A stretch of 64,000 nucleotides of DNA from Ciceribacter thiooxidans (GCF_014126615.1 NZ_CP059896.1:292001-356000), one strand, 5' to 3'. Shown: positions 8,831-17,893, counted from the stretch's first letter. Notes: generated from the sequence alone by a model not told the origin. Program-made: numbers and translations.

Positions 8831-9687
8831 TCAAGCACTTACCTGCGAATTATGCAAGACGAAGTTGAGCTTCGCGGTGAAAACTGTCGCGACGGTCAGG
8901 TCCGCCGATGTGCCGGGGTTGACGCTTGCAGCCTTCAACCTTCGGTCGAAGTCGACAAGCAATTCGAGCCGCTTCATCTCATCGGAAATCGCGCGCGTTT
9001 TTTCCGCAATCGAAGTTGCTTCCAGACGGACGTTCTCAGCCGTTGCGGTGCCATGCTTGCGGGCCACATGGCTGTCGGGAATTCCGAGAGGAAGTGCAGA
9101 TAGGTAAAGACGGTAGGCCACATGCCCGTTTCTCCACCTTTCTCGGCCGTGCGGTAGGCGGCAAGTCCGCCTGAGAAGATGTTGGCAAAGTCGCTCACGT
9201 ATTGCCGAGCGATCAGATCGCGGTCAGTGGCTTCCCGCATAGCGACAAGGAGTGGCACTCGCGGCGGTTCCGCGACGTCGTTTTCCGCCTCGCCAAGCCC
9301 ACCGGGATTGGCGAGCGTGATCGCCCGGAAGACGTCTCGCGCATCGTCGCCGTTCATTGATCCGAGCACATCCGCCAAGTCTCTCTGCAAGTCGTCTCCA
9401 CTGGCTTCTGCGGCCTTGGCGAGAGGCGCGCACAGCAGGACGATGCCGAGATTTGTGTTGGTGCCGACGACTTCCCGCGTCGCGTGGATTGCGTCCAGAA
9501 TTCGTCGCCCGACCGGCCACCCGGGATGGCAGACTGCAGACGCCGAGACCTCGGCGCTGTCCAGAAACTGTTGCGCCGACATGCGGTGTCCATCGGCGAA
9601 GCGATGCACGTTGCCGGGCTTCAGCGCCTCGATCTCCAGCCGGCAGGCCTCGCGATAGGCTGCGTCGATTTCGGCGGATTTCGGCAT
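8831..9687 (-). pseudogene. CitG-like (triphosphoribosyl-dephospho-CoA synthase family) protein of the H4MPT cluster, frameshifted
   Basis: The frame starts at ATG 9685-9687, sharing ATGA with the RimK-like gene. It encodes a CitG/MdcB-like domain: CRLEIEALKPGNVHRFADGH, SGDDLQRDLADVL, TNTNLGIVLL and ITLANPGGLGEAENDV. After FTYLHFLSEFP the frame is lost and continues in a second frame as DSHVARKHGTATAENVR to the stop at 8831. One extra base at the GGG run 9077-9079 would restore about 285 residues, the normal family length. True CitG makes the citrate-lyase prosthetic group; the relatives in methylotroph H4MPT clusters are thought to act in cofactor synthesis. Only this single indel disrupts it. 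Confidence 0.8.
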
Positions 9688-10616
9688 CAGGCGGCAGGCC
9701 TTTCGCCTTCTGCCGGCGAAAGATGCGCGACCAGCGCTTCCGCTATGTGGTCTGCGACCCGCACGGGGATCACTGACTGCAGGCCCGTCCATGCCGGCAT
9801 GCTGTTGACCTCGAGAAGCTGGAGCCGGCCGTCGGCCGCCGGGATGATGTCGATGCCGGCAAAATCCGTACCGATCGCGGCAGCCGCCGATAGCGCCAGT
9901 GACTCCAGCGCAGGGCGAAGCGGTCCCGTTACCGGCTCCGCATGCGCACCTCTCGCGATATTGGTGACCCAGCCGTCGGCACGGCGTACGATCATGCCGA
10001 GGACGGTACCGTTGCAGGTAAAGACGCGGTAGTCGCAAAAGGTCGTGCCCGGCCGCGCCACGTACCGCTGCAGGTAATAGACGTCATCGACTTCAAGGCC
10101 ATCCGGCAACTGCTCGACCGTTTCGATCAGCCGCACGCCCCGGCCTTGGGAGCCGAAGAGCGGTTTGAGGACCAGCGGCCCCTTCGGAAGCTCCCGTTCC
10201 GCAATGGCGCGTGCGTTGGCAATCGTCTCCACGGCGAAGGTCTCCGGCACGGGCAGTCCCGCGCGAGCCATCAAGAACGTCGTTGTCGACTTATCGACGC
10301 AGCGCTCGATCGCCTTTGCCGAATTCCACACCGGTACGCCGAGATGGCTGAACGCGTGCAGGATCCCGAGGCGCCGCGTGACGGCTTCAAAACTGCCGGA
10401 GGAGATCGAGCGGACGATGACCGCCGCCGGCAAGGCCCCGTCGAATCCCGGAATGGCGATGCCGGACACGTGGCGGGAATCGAACGCGATATCGGCAAGC
10501 CGCAGGAAGACGGCGTCCATGCCGAGCCGGGCAAGCGCGGCGCTCAACTGCTGCACCTGGCTGTCGGTGCGGTCGGACGTAATCAGTATCTTGTCCCGCA
10601 GGACCGGCGGTGTCAT
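9687..10616 (-). CDS. RimK-like ATP-grasp ligase of the H4MPT cluster
   Basis: The 309-residue protein has the ATP-grasp layout of RimK and MptN ligases: KSTTTFLMARAGLPVPET (residues 112-129), GPLVLKPLFGSQGRGV (the ATP-binding loop near 150), ARPGTTFCDYRVFTCNG, and GIDIIPAADGRLQLLEVNS near the C-terminus with the metal-binding E and N. MptN-type enzymes add glutamate to H4MPT in archaea; members in methylotroph clusters are proposed to modify H4MPT or the methanofuran analogue. ATG 10614-10616 follows the mch stop by one base, and the stop overlaps the CitG-like start. Ligase activity is well supported; the acceptor is inferred. Confidence 0.85.
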   Translation of the reverse strand: MTPPVLRDKILITSDRTDSQVQQLSAALARLGMDAVFLRLADIAFDSRHVSGIAIPGFDGALPAAVIVRSISSGSFEAVTRRLGILHAFSHLGVPVWNSAKAIERCVDKSTTTFLMARAGLPVPETFAVETIANARAIAERELPKGPLVLKPLFGSQGRGVRLIETVEQLPDGLEVDDVYYLQRYVARPGTTFCDYRVFTCNGTVLGMIVRRADGWVTNIARGAHAEPVTGPLRPALESLALSAAAAIGTDFAGIDIIPAADGRLQLLEVNSMPAWTGLQSVIPVRVADHIAEALVAHLSPAEGERPAA

Positions 10617-10617
10617 T

Positions 10618-11577
10618 TCAGCCAAGGGACTGCTCCAACATGTCGATATTCGCCTTGCCGGCGCGGAAGGTTTCACCGGTCTCGATCGCCGTGACGATCA
10701 CTTCGGCCGGGCTGAAGAGGTGTGGGTCTATGGCGTAGAAGTCGCCGTTGAACTTGCGAAAGATTTCCGAGAATGGCTGGCCGTAGTCTCTCGATCCGTC
10801 ACTTGTCAGATGTTCGGCAAGATTGCGGGCAGCCGCTACGGAACCCCGGACGAACAGCTGGACGAGGCCGCCATAGATGATTGCATCGTTCGTGCGCCCC
10901 ATCGCCTTCAGGAAGTCGGGATGCGGTGCCGGGATCGGCGCCTTTCCGATGCCGTCGACGATGGCATCCAGCGGGAATTTCAGGTCGTGTGCCTTGTGCA
11001 GCGCCACCTCCAGTACGCGGCCGACGATCTGGACGCAGCCGGCGATGCTCTGCGTCGGCGCATAGACGAAGGTGAGCTGGTCTGGCGCGAGCCCGGCGGC
11101 CCTGGCCACCTTTTCGACGATGGCGGCGGGCGGCGGCGTTGCGGTCTCCAGAACGACCACCGAGCTTTCGGTAGCTGGTTCCCTGTAGCCGATTTCATCG
11201 AAGAGCGGCTCGACGCGGGCGAGCGCCCGCACAGGTCCCGAGCCCATGGCGAAATATTTCTCGTGGCTCAGTTGCCATCCGGCATACTGGCTGGCAAGGC
11301 AGGCGAGGACCGGTTGGGACGAGCGAACCTCGATCGAAAGCGGCCAGCGCGAGGAATGTCGGTCGAGACTTACCGATGTGCTGCCGAGTCCGCCCATGCA
11401 GATATCGATCATGCGGAGCCCGGCCTCGAGTGAGCCGTGGCTTTGTGCACCAGCGTCGATCAGGTGTTCTCCGAGGCTGCCGCGGCTGTGGCTGATGCCG
11501 AGCCGTCCCGCTTCGGCGACCATCCGGTCGACGACCTGTTGCGCACTTCTATTCAGGAAGGCTTCTCCGTCCCTCAT
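10618..11577 (-). CDS. mch: Methenyl-H4MPT cyclohydrolase
   Basis: The 319-residue enzyme hydrolyses methenyl-H4MPT to formyl-H4MPT, the third step of formaldehyde oxidation. Family marks include HSRGSLGEHLIDAGAQSHGS near residue 35, the CMGGLG loop, SGPVRALAR, and a C-terminal FSEIFRKFNGDFYAIDPHLFSPAEV cut here at GDFYAIDPHLFSPAEV, the most conserved Mch segment. The length is normal. ATG 11575-11577 shares ATGA with the upstream ATP-grasp gene. The position between mtdB and the RimK-like ligase matches methylotroph gene clusters. Confidence 0.96.
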   Translation of the reverse strand: MRDGEAFLNRSAQQVVDRMVAEAGRLGISHSRGSLGEHLIDAGAQSHGSLEAGLRMIDICMGGLGSTSVSLDRHSSRWPLSIEVRSSQPVLACLASQYAGWQLSHEKYFAMGSGPVRALARVEPLFDEIGYREPATESSVVVLETATPPPAAIVEKVARAAGLAPDQLTFVYAPTQSIAGCVQIVGRVLEVALHKAHDLKFPLDAIVDGIGKAPIPAPHPDFLKAMGRTNDAIIYGGLVQLFVRGSVAAARNLAEHLTSDGSRDYGQPFSEIFRKFNGDFYAIDPHLFSPAEVIVTAIETGETFRAGKANIDMLEQSLG

Positions 11578-12716
11578 CCTGTGATCTCCTCCCAATGAGG
11601 TGCCAGTTCGCTGATCCGCGTCATGACGGCCTTCGTGGCCGCCGCAGCGGAGTGGGCTCGTGCCAGCACGGTGCAGACCGGATCGCCCGCGTCGAGCTCG
11701 GAGCCGGGGCGCTGATGGTCTGCCGTCAGCGGCGGCCATTCCAGCTCGGGAAAACGCGGAATCGGCTGCGCGGCATAGGCGATCGCCGACGCCATTGCGC
11801 CACGGTAACGGGGGATGTCGATACGCTCGCCGCGCACCGCGCGAAGATGTTGGGTCAGCAGTGGCGTGTCATCTCCGTCGAAAATGTCGAGCGTCGCACC
11901 GGGTCTCGGGTTGATCTCCAGAAGAAACGTTCCTTCCGGTCCGTCGATGAAGTCCGCGCTGCAGAGCCCGACCAGCCCCGTCCGGGCGACGATATCATTC
12001 AGCCAGCGGCTGATCTTCGCCCCCTTTGCGCGCGGAAGACGCGGGAGGCGAACGGCGCCGCCGTAGCGGAAAGGGCTGCCCATCGAGGGCGAGGGCCACT
12101 GGCGGCTGTAGCCGACGATGTATGCACCACCGCGGTCTGCGAGGAACAGTGCGGAAAGGCCGATCCCGGCAACATACCGCTGGAAATAGCTGCCCGGCGG
12201 AAAGGGTCCGGCAGAGGTGGCCAGCCGCACATGAGAGCCGCCTGCACCGCCCGAAATCTTGGTCAGCCAGTCCTGCCGATCATCCGGGGCATCGAAGCGT
12301 ATTTCCGGGTGGAGGATGCCGATCCCGGCGCAGAGCGACGCAAGCGACGAGGGGTCCTTCACCCGCCGGACGGTGTCGGTGCTGTTGCCGGCGACCGGGA
12401 AGGCGCTGGCGAGCAGGTCGATAAGGTCCGGTCGTCGTTCGAAACCAGACCCGTAGACCAATGCCTCCGGTCTGTCCTCTCCGACCAGGTTCCGGAGGCT
12501 CGGCACGATCTCCGTTCCGTCGATCCCCTCCTGCAAACTGCCCGGCAGGATAGCCACGCGTTCGGCCAGGCGACAGGTGTCCGTGTCGTTGAAGAGATCG
12601 GCCACGAGGACGCGATAACCTGCGCGGCGGGCCGCCGTTGCGAGCGACCGTCCGGAAATCGCCACCACCAGGATCACGGGGCTATTTGGCGAGACTGCGA
12701 GCAAGGGTGAATGCAT
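11574..12716 (-). CDS. ATP-grasp protein of the H4MPT cluster
   Basis: The product (about 380 residues) carries VVAISGRSLATAARRAGYRVLVADLF at its start, read here as a nucleotide-fold N-terminus (SGRSLATAARRAGY), and ATP-grasp features further on: GSHVRLA, GSYFQRYVAGIGLSALF, and LCSADFIDGPEGTFLLEINPRPG cut as GTFLLEINPRPG, with the metal-binding E and N. It resembles the orf17-type ligases of methylotroph H4MPT clusters. The start is uncertain: ATG 12714-12716 overlaps mtdB by 35 bases, while GTG 12675-12677, just after the mtdB stop, matches the usual family start better but shows no ribosome site. The reaction is probably a C-N ligation in cofactor synthesis; the substrate is unknown. Confidence 0.82.
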   Translation of the reverse strand: MHSPLLAVSPNSPVILVVAISGRSLATAARRAGYRVLVADLFNDTDTCRLAERVAILPGSLQEGIDGTEIVPSLRNLVGEDRPEALVYGSGFERRPDLIDLLASAFPVAGNSTDTVRRVKDPSSLASLCAGIGILHPEIRFDAPDDRQDWLTKISGGAGGSHVRLATSAGPFPPGSYFQRYVAGIGLSALFLADRGGAYIVGYSRQWPSPSMGSPFRYGGAVRLPRLPRAKGAKISRWLNDIVARTGLVGLCSADFIDGPEGTFLLEINPRPGATLDIFDGDDTPLLTQHLRAVRGERIDIPRYRGAMASAIAYAAQPIPRFPELEWPPLTADHQRPGSELDAGDPVCTVLARAHSAAAATKAVMTRISELAPHWEEITG

Positions 12717-13575
12717 CCTGGAAATCAAAGATGACGGGTTTTTCGGCGGAGATCATCCGTGCGAACAGACCCGCTTGGGTCTTGTACTTGACGTTGCCGA
12801 TCGAGAGGGGACCGATGCCAACCGCCTGTCCATCGAGGGGCTCGCCGTTGGCATTGACCTTGAGCCCTTCGATGCCTGCCGGCGGGACGGCGTTCACGTC
12901 CGCGGCAACGAGGAGCGTCTCGGCCGATCTCATTTGTTTCGACGAGATTACCTGTACGCCCGCCTTTGCCGCGGTCAATAGGATTTCCGCCGTCGCGAGG
13001 ATCGCCGTCTTGTCGTCTTCGCTCGAGCCGTCGACGGCCTCGACATCTACCCCGAAGCGCTCCCTTATGGATCGCGCAATGTGCCGGACACGTTCGACGC
13101 CGTCATGGCCGATGATGGTGACAACGGCGCCTTCCTTTGCCGCGATGACGGCGGTGCAGTAGCCGACGACTCCGGTCGCGCCGAAGACCGCTACCTTTGC
13201 GCCTTTGAGATCGCGGCCGTGTTGTTTCGTTAGCGCCTTCTCGACCTTGGCCACCATCGCGGCCGCTGTCGTGAAGGAGCCGGCGGGATCGGCGAACACC
13301 GAGACCTCGAACGGCGGGACCATGGCCTTTCTTGCTGCGTCGAGCATGTCAAGCGCCAGCGCCGCGTCCTTGCCGGCAAGAAAGATCCCCGTTGCCACGC
13401 CTGCCTCCGGCGGCCGCGAGAAGATGGCATCTTGCACGAGATTGCCGACGTCGGCGAGCGTTACGTCGGTATAGGGGATGACGTGATCATATCCCGCATC
13501 GAGCGCTATGTTGACGTCGAATGGGCTCATCTGCTTCAGCGGCGTGAGCATGTGGAGAATGGTCTTGCGGCTCAA
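12682..13575 (-). CDS. mtdB: NAD(P)-dependent methylene-H4MPT dehydrogenase
   Basis: The 297-residue enzyme oxidises methylene-H4MPT to methenyl-H4MPT with NAD(P). It has the MtdB start KTILHMLTPLKQMSPFDVN, the VIPYTDVTL segment, and the dinucleotide-binding VAVFGATGVVGYCTAV near residue 130. It then shows EGAVVTIIGHDGVERV and the C-terminal PLSIGNVKYKTQ. The start is TTG (13573-13575), unusual but preceded by GAGGAGG about 10 bases upstream, and no ATG upstream fits. It lies between mptG and the ATP-grasp gene in the leftward C1 run. MtdB rather than MtdA is preferred from the overall sequence and its H4MPT context. Confidence 0.94.
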   Translation of the reverse strand: MSRKTILHMLTPLKQMSPFDVNIALDAGYDHVIPYTDVTLADVGNLVQDAIFSRPPEAGVATGIFLAGKDAALALDMLDAARKAMVPPFEVSVFADPAGSFTTAAAMVAKVEKALTKQHGRDLKGAKVAVFGATGVVGYCTAVIAAKEGAVVTIIGHDGVERVRHIARSIRERFGVDVEAVDGSSEDDKTAILATAEILLTAAKAGVQVISSKQMRSAETLLVAADVNAVPPAGIEGLKVNANGEPLDGQAVGIGPLSIGNVKYKTQAGLFARMISAEKPVIFDFQDAFTLARSLAK

Positions 13576-13590
13576 CGTTCGTGTTCCTCC

Positions 13591-14577
13591 TCAGTGAAAG
13601 CGCCCTTGTCTCAAGCCGAACTGCGGCGGCATCACCGTCTGGGTGATTTTCGCACCGAGATTTCGTGCAGGCACGATGCGAGTGCTGAGGCCCGGCTGGT
13701 CGATGCCGGCATCGTCGACGATCTGTTCGGCTGCCTCCTGCGACTCGCTGAAGGCAAAACCGGTCGGTCCCCAGGAACTTTGTCCGATACCGACTGCACC
13801 GTGAACCGCAAGCTTGCGGACGGCGGTTTCGACCGCCTTGCTGGTGAACAGCCCACCCTGTGCGGGGGCGAAGTAACGGCCGATCTCGTACTGGATCGTC
13901 TCGACCGCCTTTCCGAAGCTCGCGAGATCACCTTCCAGCAAGGAGGGCATCAGCGCCATCAATGTCGTGCGGCAGATGGTCGAGGAACTCGTCTCGGCGA
14001 ACAGTGGAAGGGCACGGAAGGCGGTGATCTCGGCCTCGCCGTGGATGCCCTCATGGTGATGGTCGAACACGAGGATGATCCGCCAGTTCTCCGGAAACGG
14101 AATCCGCGAGATCACGGTGGGCGCCTGGTCGTCTTGCCCCTTGCCTGCGTCGATGATCAGACCGCCCCGATCGAAAGCTGCGATGCCTATACCGGAACGG
14201 GTGCCGCGGCCGAGAAAGACGGCGTCGTCGCGAACGGCGAACGGGAGTTGATGCAGCGTCCTCAACGCGGCGGATATGGCCAGCGCGAGCTGCGTTCCCG
14301 ATCCGAGGCCAGAATGACTCGGGATCGTGCGGTGTACGATGACCTTGTGATGACTGTCGATCCCGAGATGGGCGCTCAGCTTAGCGAGATGCGCGCGAAT
14401 ACGCGCCTGCTCCTCGCCCTCGATGCTTGTCTCACGCGACCTGGCGACCGTCAGCACCGTGGCGATCGTCTCGAGCGGAAGGCCTATGCTGCCGAAACGC
14501 CCGCTCGACTTTCCCGGAATGTCGAGGAAACCGAGATGCAAGCGTGCAGGGACTTGAATGGTGACGGAGTCCGACAT
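13591..14577 (-). CDS. mptG: Beta-ribofuranosylaminobenzene 5'-phosphate synthase
   Basis: The 328-residue protein catalyses the first committed step of H4MPT synthesis, joining p-hydroxybenzoate or p-aminobenzoate with PRPP. It has the GHMP-kinase-like fold marks of the family: VQVPARLHLGFLDI near the start (here IQVPARLHLGFLD), IPSHSGLGSGTQLALAISAA near residue 90, and GIGQSSWGPTGFAF near the C-terminus, the most diagnostic motif. ATG 14575-14577 gives the normal N-terminus, but no clear ribosome site precedes it. It is the first gene of the leftward C1 run, so its upstream region, with the palindrome at 14586-14603, should hold the promoter. Confidence 0.93.
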   Translation of the reverse strand: MSDSVTIQVPARLHLGFLDIPGKSSGRFGSIGLPLETIATVLTVARSRETSIEGEEQARIRAHLAKLSAHLGIDSHHKVIVHRTIPSHSGLGSGTQLALAISAALRTLHQLPFAVRDDAVFLGRGTRSGIGIAAFDRGGLIIDAGKGQDDQAPTVISRIPFPENWRIILVFDHHHEGIHGEAEITAFRALPLFAETSSSTICRTTLMALMPSLLEGDLASFGKAVETIQYEIGRYFAPAQGGLFTSKAVETAVRKLAVHGAVGIGQSSWGPTGFAFSESQEAAEQIVDDAGIDQPGLSTRIVPARNLGAKITQTVMPPQFGLRQGRFH

Positions 14578-14585
14578 TTGATGTA

Positions 14586-14603
14586 ATTCTAACAATCTAG
14601 AAT
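14586..14603. promoter_or_regulatory. Operator-like palindrome between mptG and pcd
   Basis: ATTCTA and TAGAAT form a perfect 6-base inverted repeat with a 6-base spacer, 9 bases upstream of the mptG start and inside the divergent promoter region shared with pcd. The minus strand holds TCTAGATT, which recurs upstream of fhcB. It is AT-rich within GC-rich DNA. Its role as a regulator site is inferred. Confidence 0.4.
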
Positions 14604-14680
14604 ATCGGGCCCGTGGATATGATATCGTCTTTTGGTCGCAGCGCAAGCGGCGTGATCAAAGAATGAGGGAGGCCATGTCG

Positions 14681-15079
14681 ATGAACGACCGCACCGATGC
14701 CGCCGGCAAGGCGGACCGCGTCTACTCCGAAGCCGAGATCCTCGAGAGGCTCAAGCGTGAACTGCCGCACTGGCGTTACGAGGATGGCTGGCTGCGCCGC
14801 AAGTACAAGACCCACAGCTGGAAATCGACGCTGATGGTCATCAACACGGTTGGCCACCTGGCCGAAGCCGCCTGGCATCACCCTGACCTCAAGGCTTCCT
14901 ACGCCTGGGTCGAGGTCAAGCTGATGACGCACGTGGCCAAGGGGATCACCGACAAGGACTTCGAACTCGCCCGTAAAATCGAGGAAGTCGTGCAGTGGCA
15001 ACCCGGCAGGGAAGGCAGTGCCCTGGAAGGTACCCCGCGGACGGATCAGCGGTTTGCCTACTTGAAGTACGACGACTGA
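14681..15079 (+). CDS. Pterin-4a-carbinolamine dehydratase family protein
   Basis: The 132-residue protein has the PCD fold marks: LPHWRYEDGWLRRKYK, the paired histidines in AEAAWHHPDLKASY and the third histidine in VKLMTHVAKGITDKDFELA, all needed for the classic dehydratase. Members recur in methylotroph H4MPT clusters, where a pterin-related role is assumed. ATG 14681 is favoured, since GAGGGAGG (14665-14672) is 8 bases upstream; ATG 14675 and 14663 in the same frame are too close to or before that site. It is divergent from mptG and lies 82 bases before fhcB, separated from it by two small palindromes. Confidence 0.9.
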   Translation: MNDRTDAAGKADRVYSEAEILERLKRELPHWRYEDGWLRRKYKTHSWKSTLMVINTVGHLAEAAWHHPDLKASYAWVEVKLMTHVAKGITDKDFELARKIEEVVQWQPGREGSALEGTPRTDQRFAYLKYDD

Positions 15080-15111
15080 TCGGCGATTTTGATCTCGGGC
15101 GGGGGTTCACT

Positions 15112-15137
15112 TTCTCAGAGAATTGGCTAGAATCTAG
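15112..15137. promoter_or_regulatory. Two small palindromes upstream of fhcB
   Basis: TTCTC-A-GAGAA (15112-15122) is followed 4 bases later by CTAG-AAT-CTAG (15127-15137), ending 24 bases before the fhcB start. The minus strand of the second holds TCTAGATT, shared with the palindrome upstream of mptG. They may be regulator sites or part of a promoter; no protein is known. Confidence 0.35.
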
Positions 15138-15161
15138 ACCGGCACCAGAAAGTTGTGGGGT

Positions 15162-16268
15162 ATGTCGGTTGCGTGGATAGGCAACCAGGCAGTTTCATTG
15201 ACAGCCGCAATTCAGGAGACGGCAAAGCTTCTGGTTTCGTGCCGCTGCCCGGTTATTTCAGTTGATTCGGATATTCATGGTTGTCGAAGTGTGATCGCGC
15301 TGGCCGAACGGGTCGGGGCGGCTTACGATCACGTTCGCGGAAGCGAACTCGCCGAAGAAGCGGCGCTCTTCACCGATCATGGCGGCTTTTTCACGACCCC
15401 GCTCGAAACGCGCCGCAGGGCGGACCTGATCGTACTGGTCGGTGAAATTCCGGCCGCTCATCATGAATTGCTCCTCTCTTGGCATGAGGTGCGCCCGGAT
15501 CTTGCTCCTTCGCATAAGCGGCGCTGGTTCCATATATCGGGCGCAAGACGCGAGGAATCCGCATCCGAGATCTCCTCTGTATTGAAGCGGGTCAAGGCAA
15601 GCGTGGTCGAGGCGTCCGCTCAACCGCTCGCTGCCGTTCTCGCCTCCGCACGTGCCGGCCTCGGCGGCAGGAAGAGCGTCGGGACCGTCGAGGGGCTGGA
15701 TGAACTTGCTGCGGCGCTCCAAAAGGCTGCTTTTCCCGTCTTTGTTTTTTCCGGCCGGCAGCAGGGAATTTTCACGCTTGCCATGCTGCAAGGACTAGTC
15801 AGTGATCTCAATCGCAGCCGCCGTGCCACCAGCCTCTTTCTTCCTTCCGACGACAAGGCTTGGGGGCTGCTGCTCGCGTCCGTCTGGATGACCGGCTTTC
15901 CGCCGAGGACCGGATTCGGTACCGGCAAGCCAGTCTATGATCCGCGGCTCGCCAATATCGGGCGAATGATCGCGGAGCGCGAAGCCGATTTGCAGCTCTT
16001 GGTAATGGACGGAGACGGCGATCCGCCGGCACAGCGACGCGGCCTGCCGCTGGTCGCCTTCCTGCCGACCGACCGCCCGGCCGCCGGTGCTGCGGTGACC
16101 ATCAAGATCGGACGGGCCGGCATCGACCATGACGGCGTCTTCTATTCCAGCCGTATCGGAACGCTGTCGGCCGTGAACGCGTCCGCGCCCTCCGATCGTC
16201 CGCCTCTTTCTGCGGTTCTTCGCGAACTGGCGGATGCCCTGACGGAAAGGGAGGCGCTGCCGTGCTGA
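15162..16268 (+). CDS. fhcB: Formyltransferase/hydrolase complex subunit B (formylmethanofuran dehydrogenase subunit B homologue)
   Basis: The 368-residue protein matches the FwdB/FmdB family, seen in VISVDSDIHGCRSVIALAERVGAAYDH cut as CRSVIALAERVGAAYDH, and DLIVLVGEIPAAHHELL. In archaea subunit B carries the molybdopterin and redox centre; the bacterial Fhc complex acts only as a formyltransferase and hydrolase, and its B subunit is shorter and lacks those cofactor-binding parts, as here. ATG 15162 is preceded only by a weak GGGG; an in-frame TTG at 15153 is less likely. It is the first gene of fhcBADC and overlaps fhcA by 7 bases. Confidence 0.9.
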   Translation: MSVAWIGNQAVSLTAAIQETAKLLVSCRCPVISVDSDIHGCRSVIALAERVGAAYDHVRGSELAEEAALFTDHGGFFTTPLETRRRADLIVLVGEIPAAHHELLLSWHEVRPDLAPSHKRRWFHISGARREESASEISSVLKRVKASVVEASAQPLAAVLASARAGLGGRKSVGTVEGLDELAAALQKAAFPVFVFSGRQQGIFTLAMLQGLVSDLNRSRRATSLFLPSDDKAWGLLLASVWMTGFPPRTGFGTGKPVYDPRLANIGRMIAEREADLQLLVMDGDGDPPAQRRGLPLVAFLPTDRPAAGAAVTIKIGRAGIDHDGVFYSSRIGTLSAVNASAPSDRPPLSAVLRELADALTEREALPC

Positions 16269-17893
16269 TCCGACTGGCGGGAGGAGAGGTCGTCGACCCG
16301 GTAAACGGCGAGAGCCGACGGCGGGACGTATGGATCCGCGACGGCTTGATCGTCGAGAGGCCGGAAGGCCGGCGTGCCGACAAGACCTTCGACGTTTCCG
16401 GCTGTGTGGTGATGGCCGGGGCAATCGACATTCATTCCCATGTCGGCGGCGGCAATGTGAACACGGCGCGCCTGCTGCTGCCCGAGCACCATCGCGCTCA
16501 TCAGGCCCGCCCGTTGCACACCCCGCTCTCGAACGCCGGCTGGTCGACCTTCCGGACCGGGACGCTCTATGCGCAGATGGGTTTCACCACGGTGGTCGAG
16601 CCGGCGATGAACCCGCTCAACGCGCTCCACACGCACCTGGAACTCTCCGACATTCCGATCATCGACAAAGCGACGCTTGCGATCCTCGGCAACGACGATT
16701 TCCTCCTCTCGATGATCCGGGACAACGAGCCGGCGGCGATGGTCGACGATTACGTCGCCTGGACCGTCTCGTCCTCACGGTCGCTGGGGGTGAAGGTGAT
16801 CAATGCCGGTGGTGCGGCGGCTTTCAAGGAAAACGTTCGCGCTTTTTCCTTCGACGATGTTGTGCCGGCCTATGGCGTCAGCTCGCGCAGGATCGTCAAG
16901 ACGCTGCAGGCTGCCGTTGGCCGTCTCGGCATTCCGCATCCGCTCCACGTTCACGCAAACAATCTCGGCATACCCGGCAATGCCGCAACGGCGGCGGAGA
17001 CCATCAGCGCCGCCGAGGGGGAACGGCTCCACCTCGCGCACTTGCAGTTCTATGGGTACGGGACGGAGGGGAAACGTGGCTTCTCCTCCGAGGCGACACG
17101 GCTCGCCGAACTCGTCAACGGAACTCCCGAAGTCACGATCGATGTCGGGCAGGTCATGTTCGGCCAGACGGTGACGATCTCCTCGGACGTTACTCGCCAA
17201 TTCTCGGCCATCGGCCATGCGAGCCCGCGCAAGTCCGTCATCTATGACGGAGATGCGAACGGTGGCGGGATCGTGCCCTACCGCTACAAGCAGGACTATT
17301 ACGGCTCGCTCCAATGGGCGATCGGGCTCGAACTTTTCCTGCTGATCAACGATCCCTGGCGCGTGTTCTTCACTACGGATCATCCGAACGGTGCGCCGTT
17401 CACCACCTATCCGGAACTTTTTGAACTCCTGATGAGCCGCGAGGCGCGGGATATCCAATCGGAGAAGCTCAACCAGTCGGCGTTGCGGCACTCGACGCTT
17501 TCTTCGATCACGCGTGAATACACGTTCGACGAGATTGCCATCATGACCCGCGCCGCCCCGGCGAGGCTCCTCGGCCTCAAGGATCGTGGTCATCTCGGTG
17601 CGGGCGCCGTTGCCGACGTTGCGGTCTACAGGCGGGGCAAGGACATCGCCCGGATGTTCCGCGAGGCGGCGCTGGTCTTCAAGAACGGCGATCTCGTGGT
17701 TCAGGACGGAACCGTAACTCACTATCGGTGGGGCAAGGCACTGCGGCTCGATCCGCCGCAGGACAGGGCGATGACCCGCCGCCTCGCCGACTATTTCGAA
17801 AGCCGCTACGGGCTCGGCCTCGACTGGTTTACGTTTCCGGAAACGGCCATCTCCCGCGCCGACGCCTTCGCGGAGGTCCCATGCAACAGCTGA
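16262..17893 (+). CDS. fhcA: Formyltransferase/hydrolase complex subunit A
   Basis: The 543-residue amidohydrolase-fold subunit hydrolyses the formylated methanofuran analogue to formate, the last step of the pathway. The metal-binding HxH is seen in AIDIHSHVGGGNVNTARLL (near residue 60), with further ligands expected in PLHVHANNLGIPGN and LHLAHLQFYGYG; the active-site aspartate lies in FFTTDHPNGAPF. Length and motifs match FmdA/FwdA. The start is GTG 16262, overlapping fhcB; the stop overlaps fhcD by 13 bases, so the operon is translationally coupled. Confidence 0.95.
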   Translation: MLIRLAGGEVVDPVNGESRRRDVWIRDGLIVERPEGRRADKTFDVSGCVVMAGAIDIHSHVGGGNVNTARLLLPEHHRAHQARPLHTPLSNAGWSTFRTGTLYAQMGFTTVVEPAMNPLNALHTHLELSDIPIIDKATLAILGNDDFLLSMIRDNEPAAMVDDYVAWTVSSSRSLGVKVINAGGAAAFKENVRAFSFDDVVPAYGVSSRRIVKTLQAAVGRLGIPHPLHVHANNLGIPGNAATAAETISAAEGERLHLAHLQFYGYGTEGKRGFSSEATRLAELVNGTPEVTIDVGQVMFGQTVTISSDVTRQFSAIGHASPRKSVIYDGDANGGGIVPYRYKQDYYGSLQWAIGLELFLLINDPWRVFFTTDHPNGAPFTTYPELFELLMSREARDIQSEKLNQSALRHSTLSSITREYTFDEIAIMTRAAPARLLGLKDRGHLGAGAVADVAVYRRGKDIARMFREAALVFKNGDLVVQDGTVTHYRWGKALRLDPPQDRAMTRRLADYFESRYGLGLDWFTFPETAISRADAFAEVPCNS

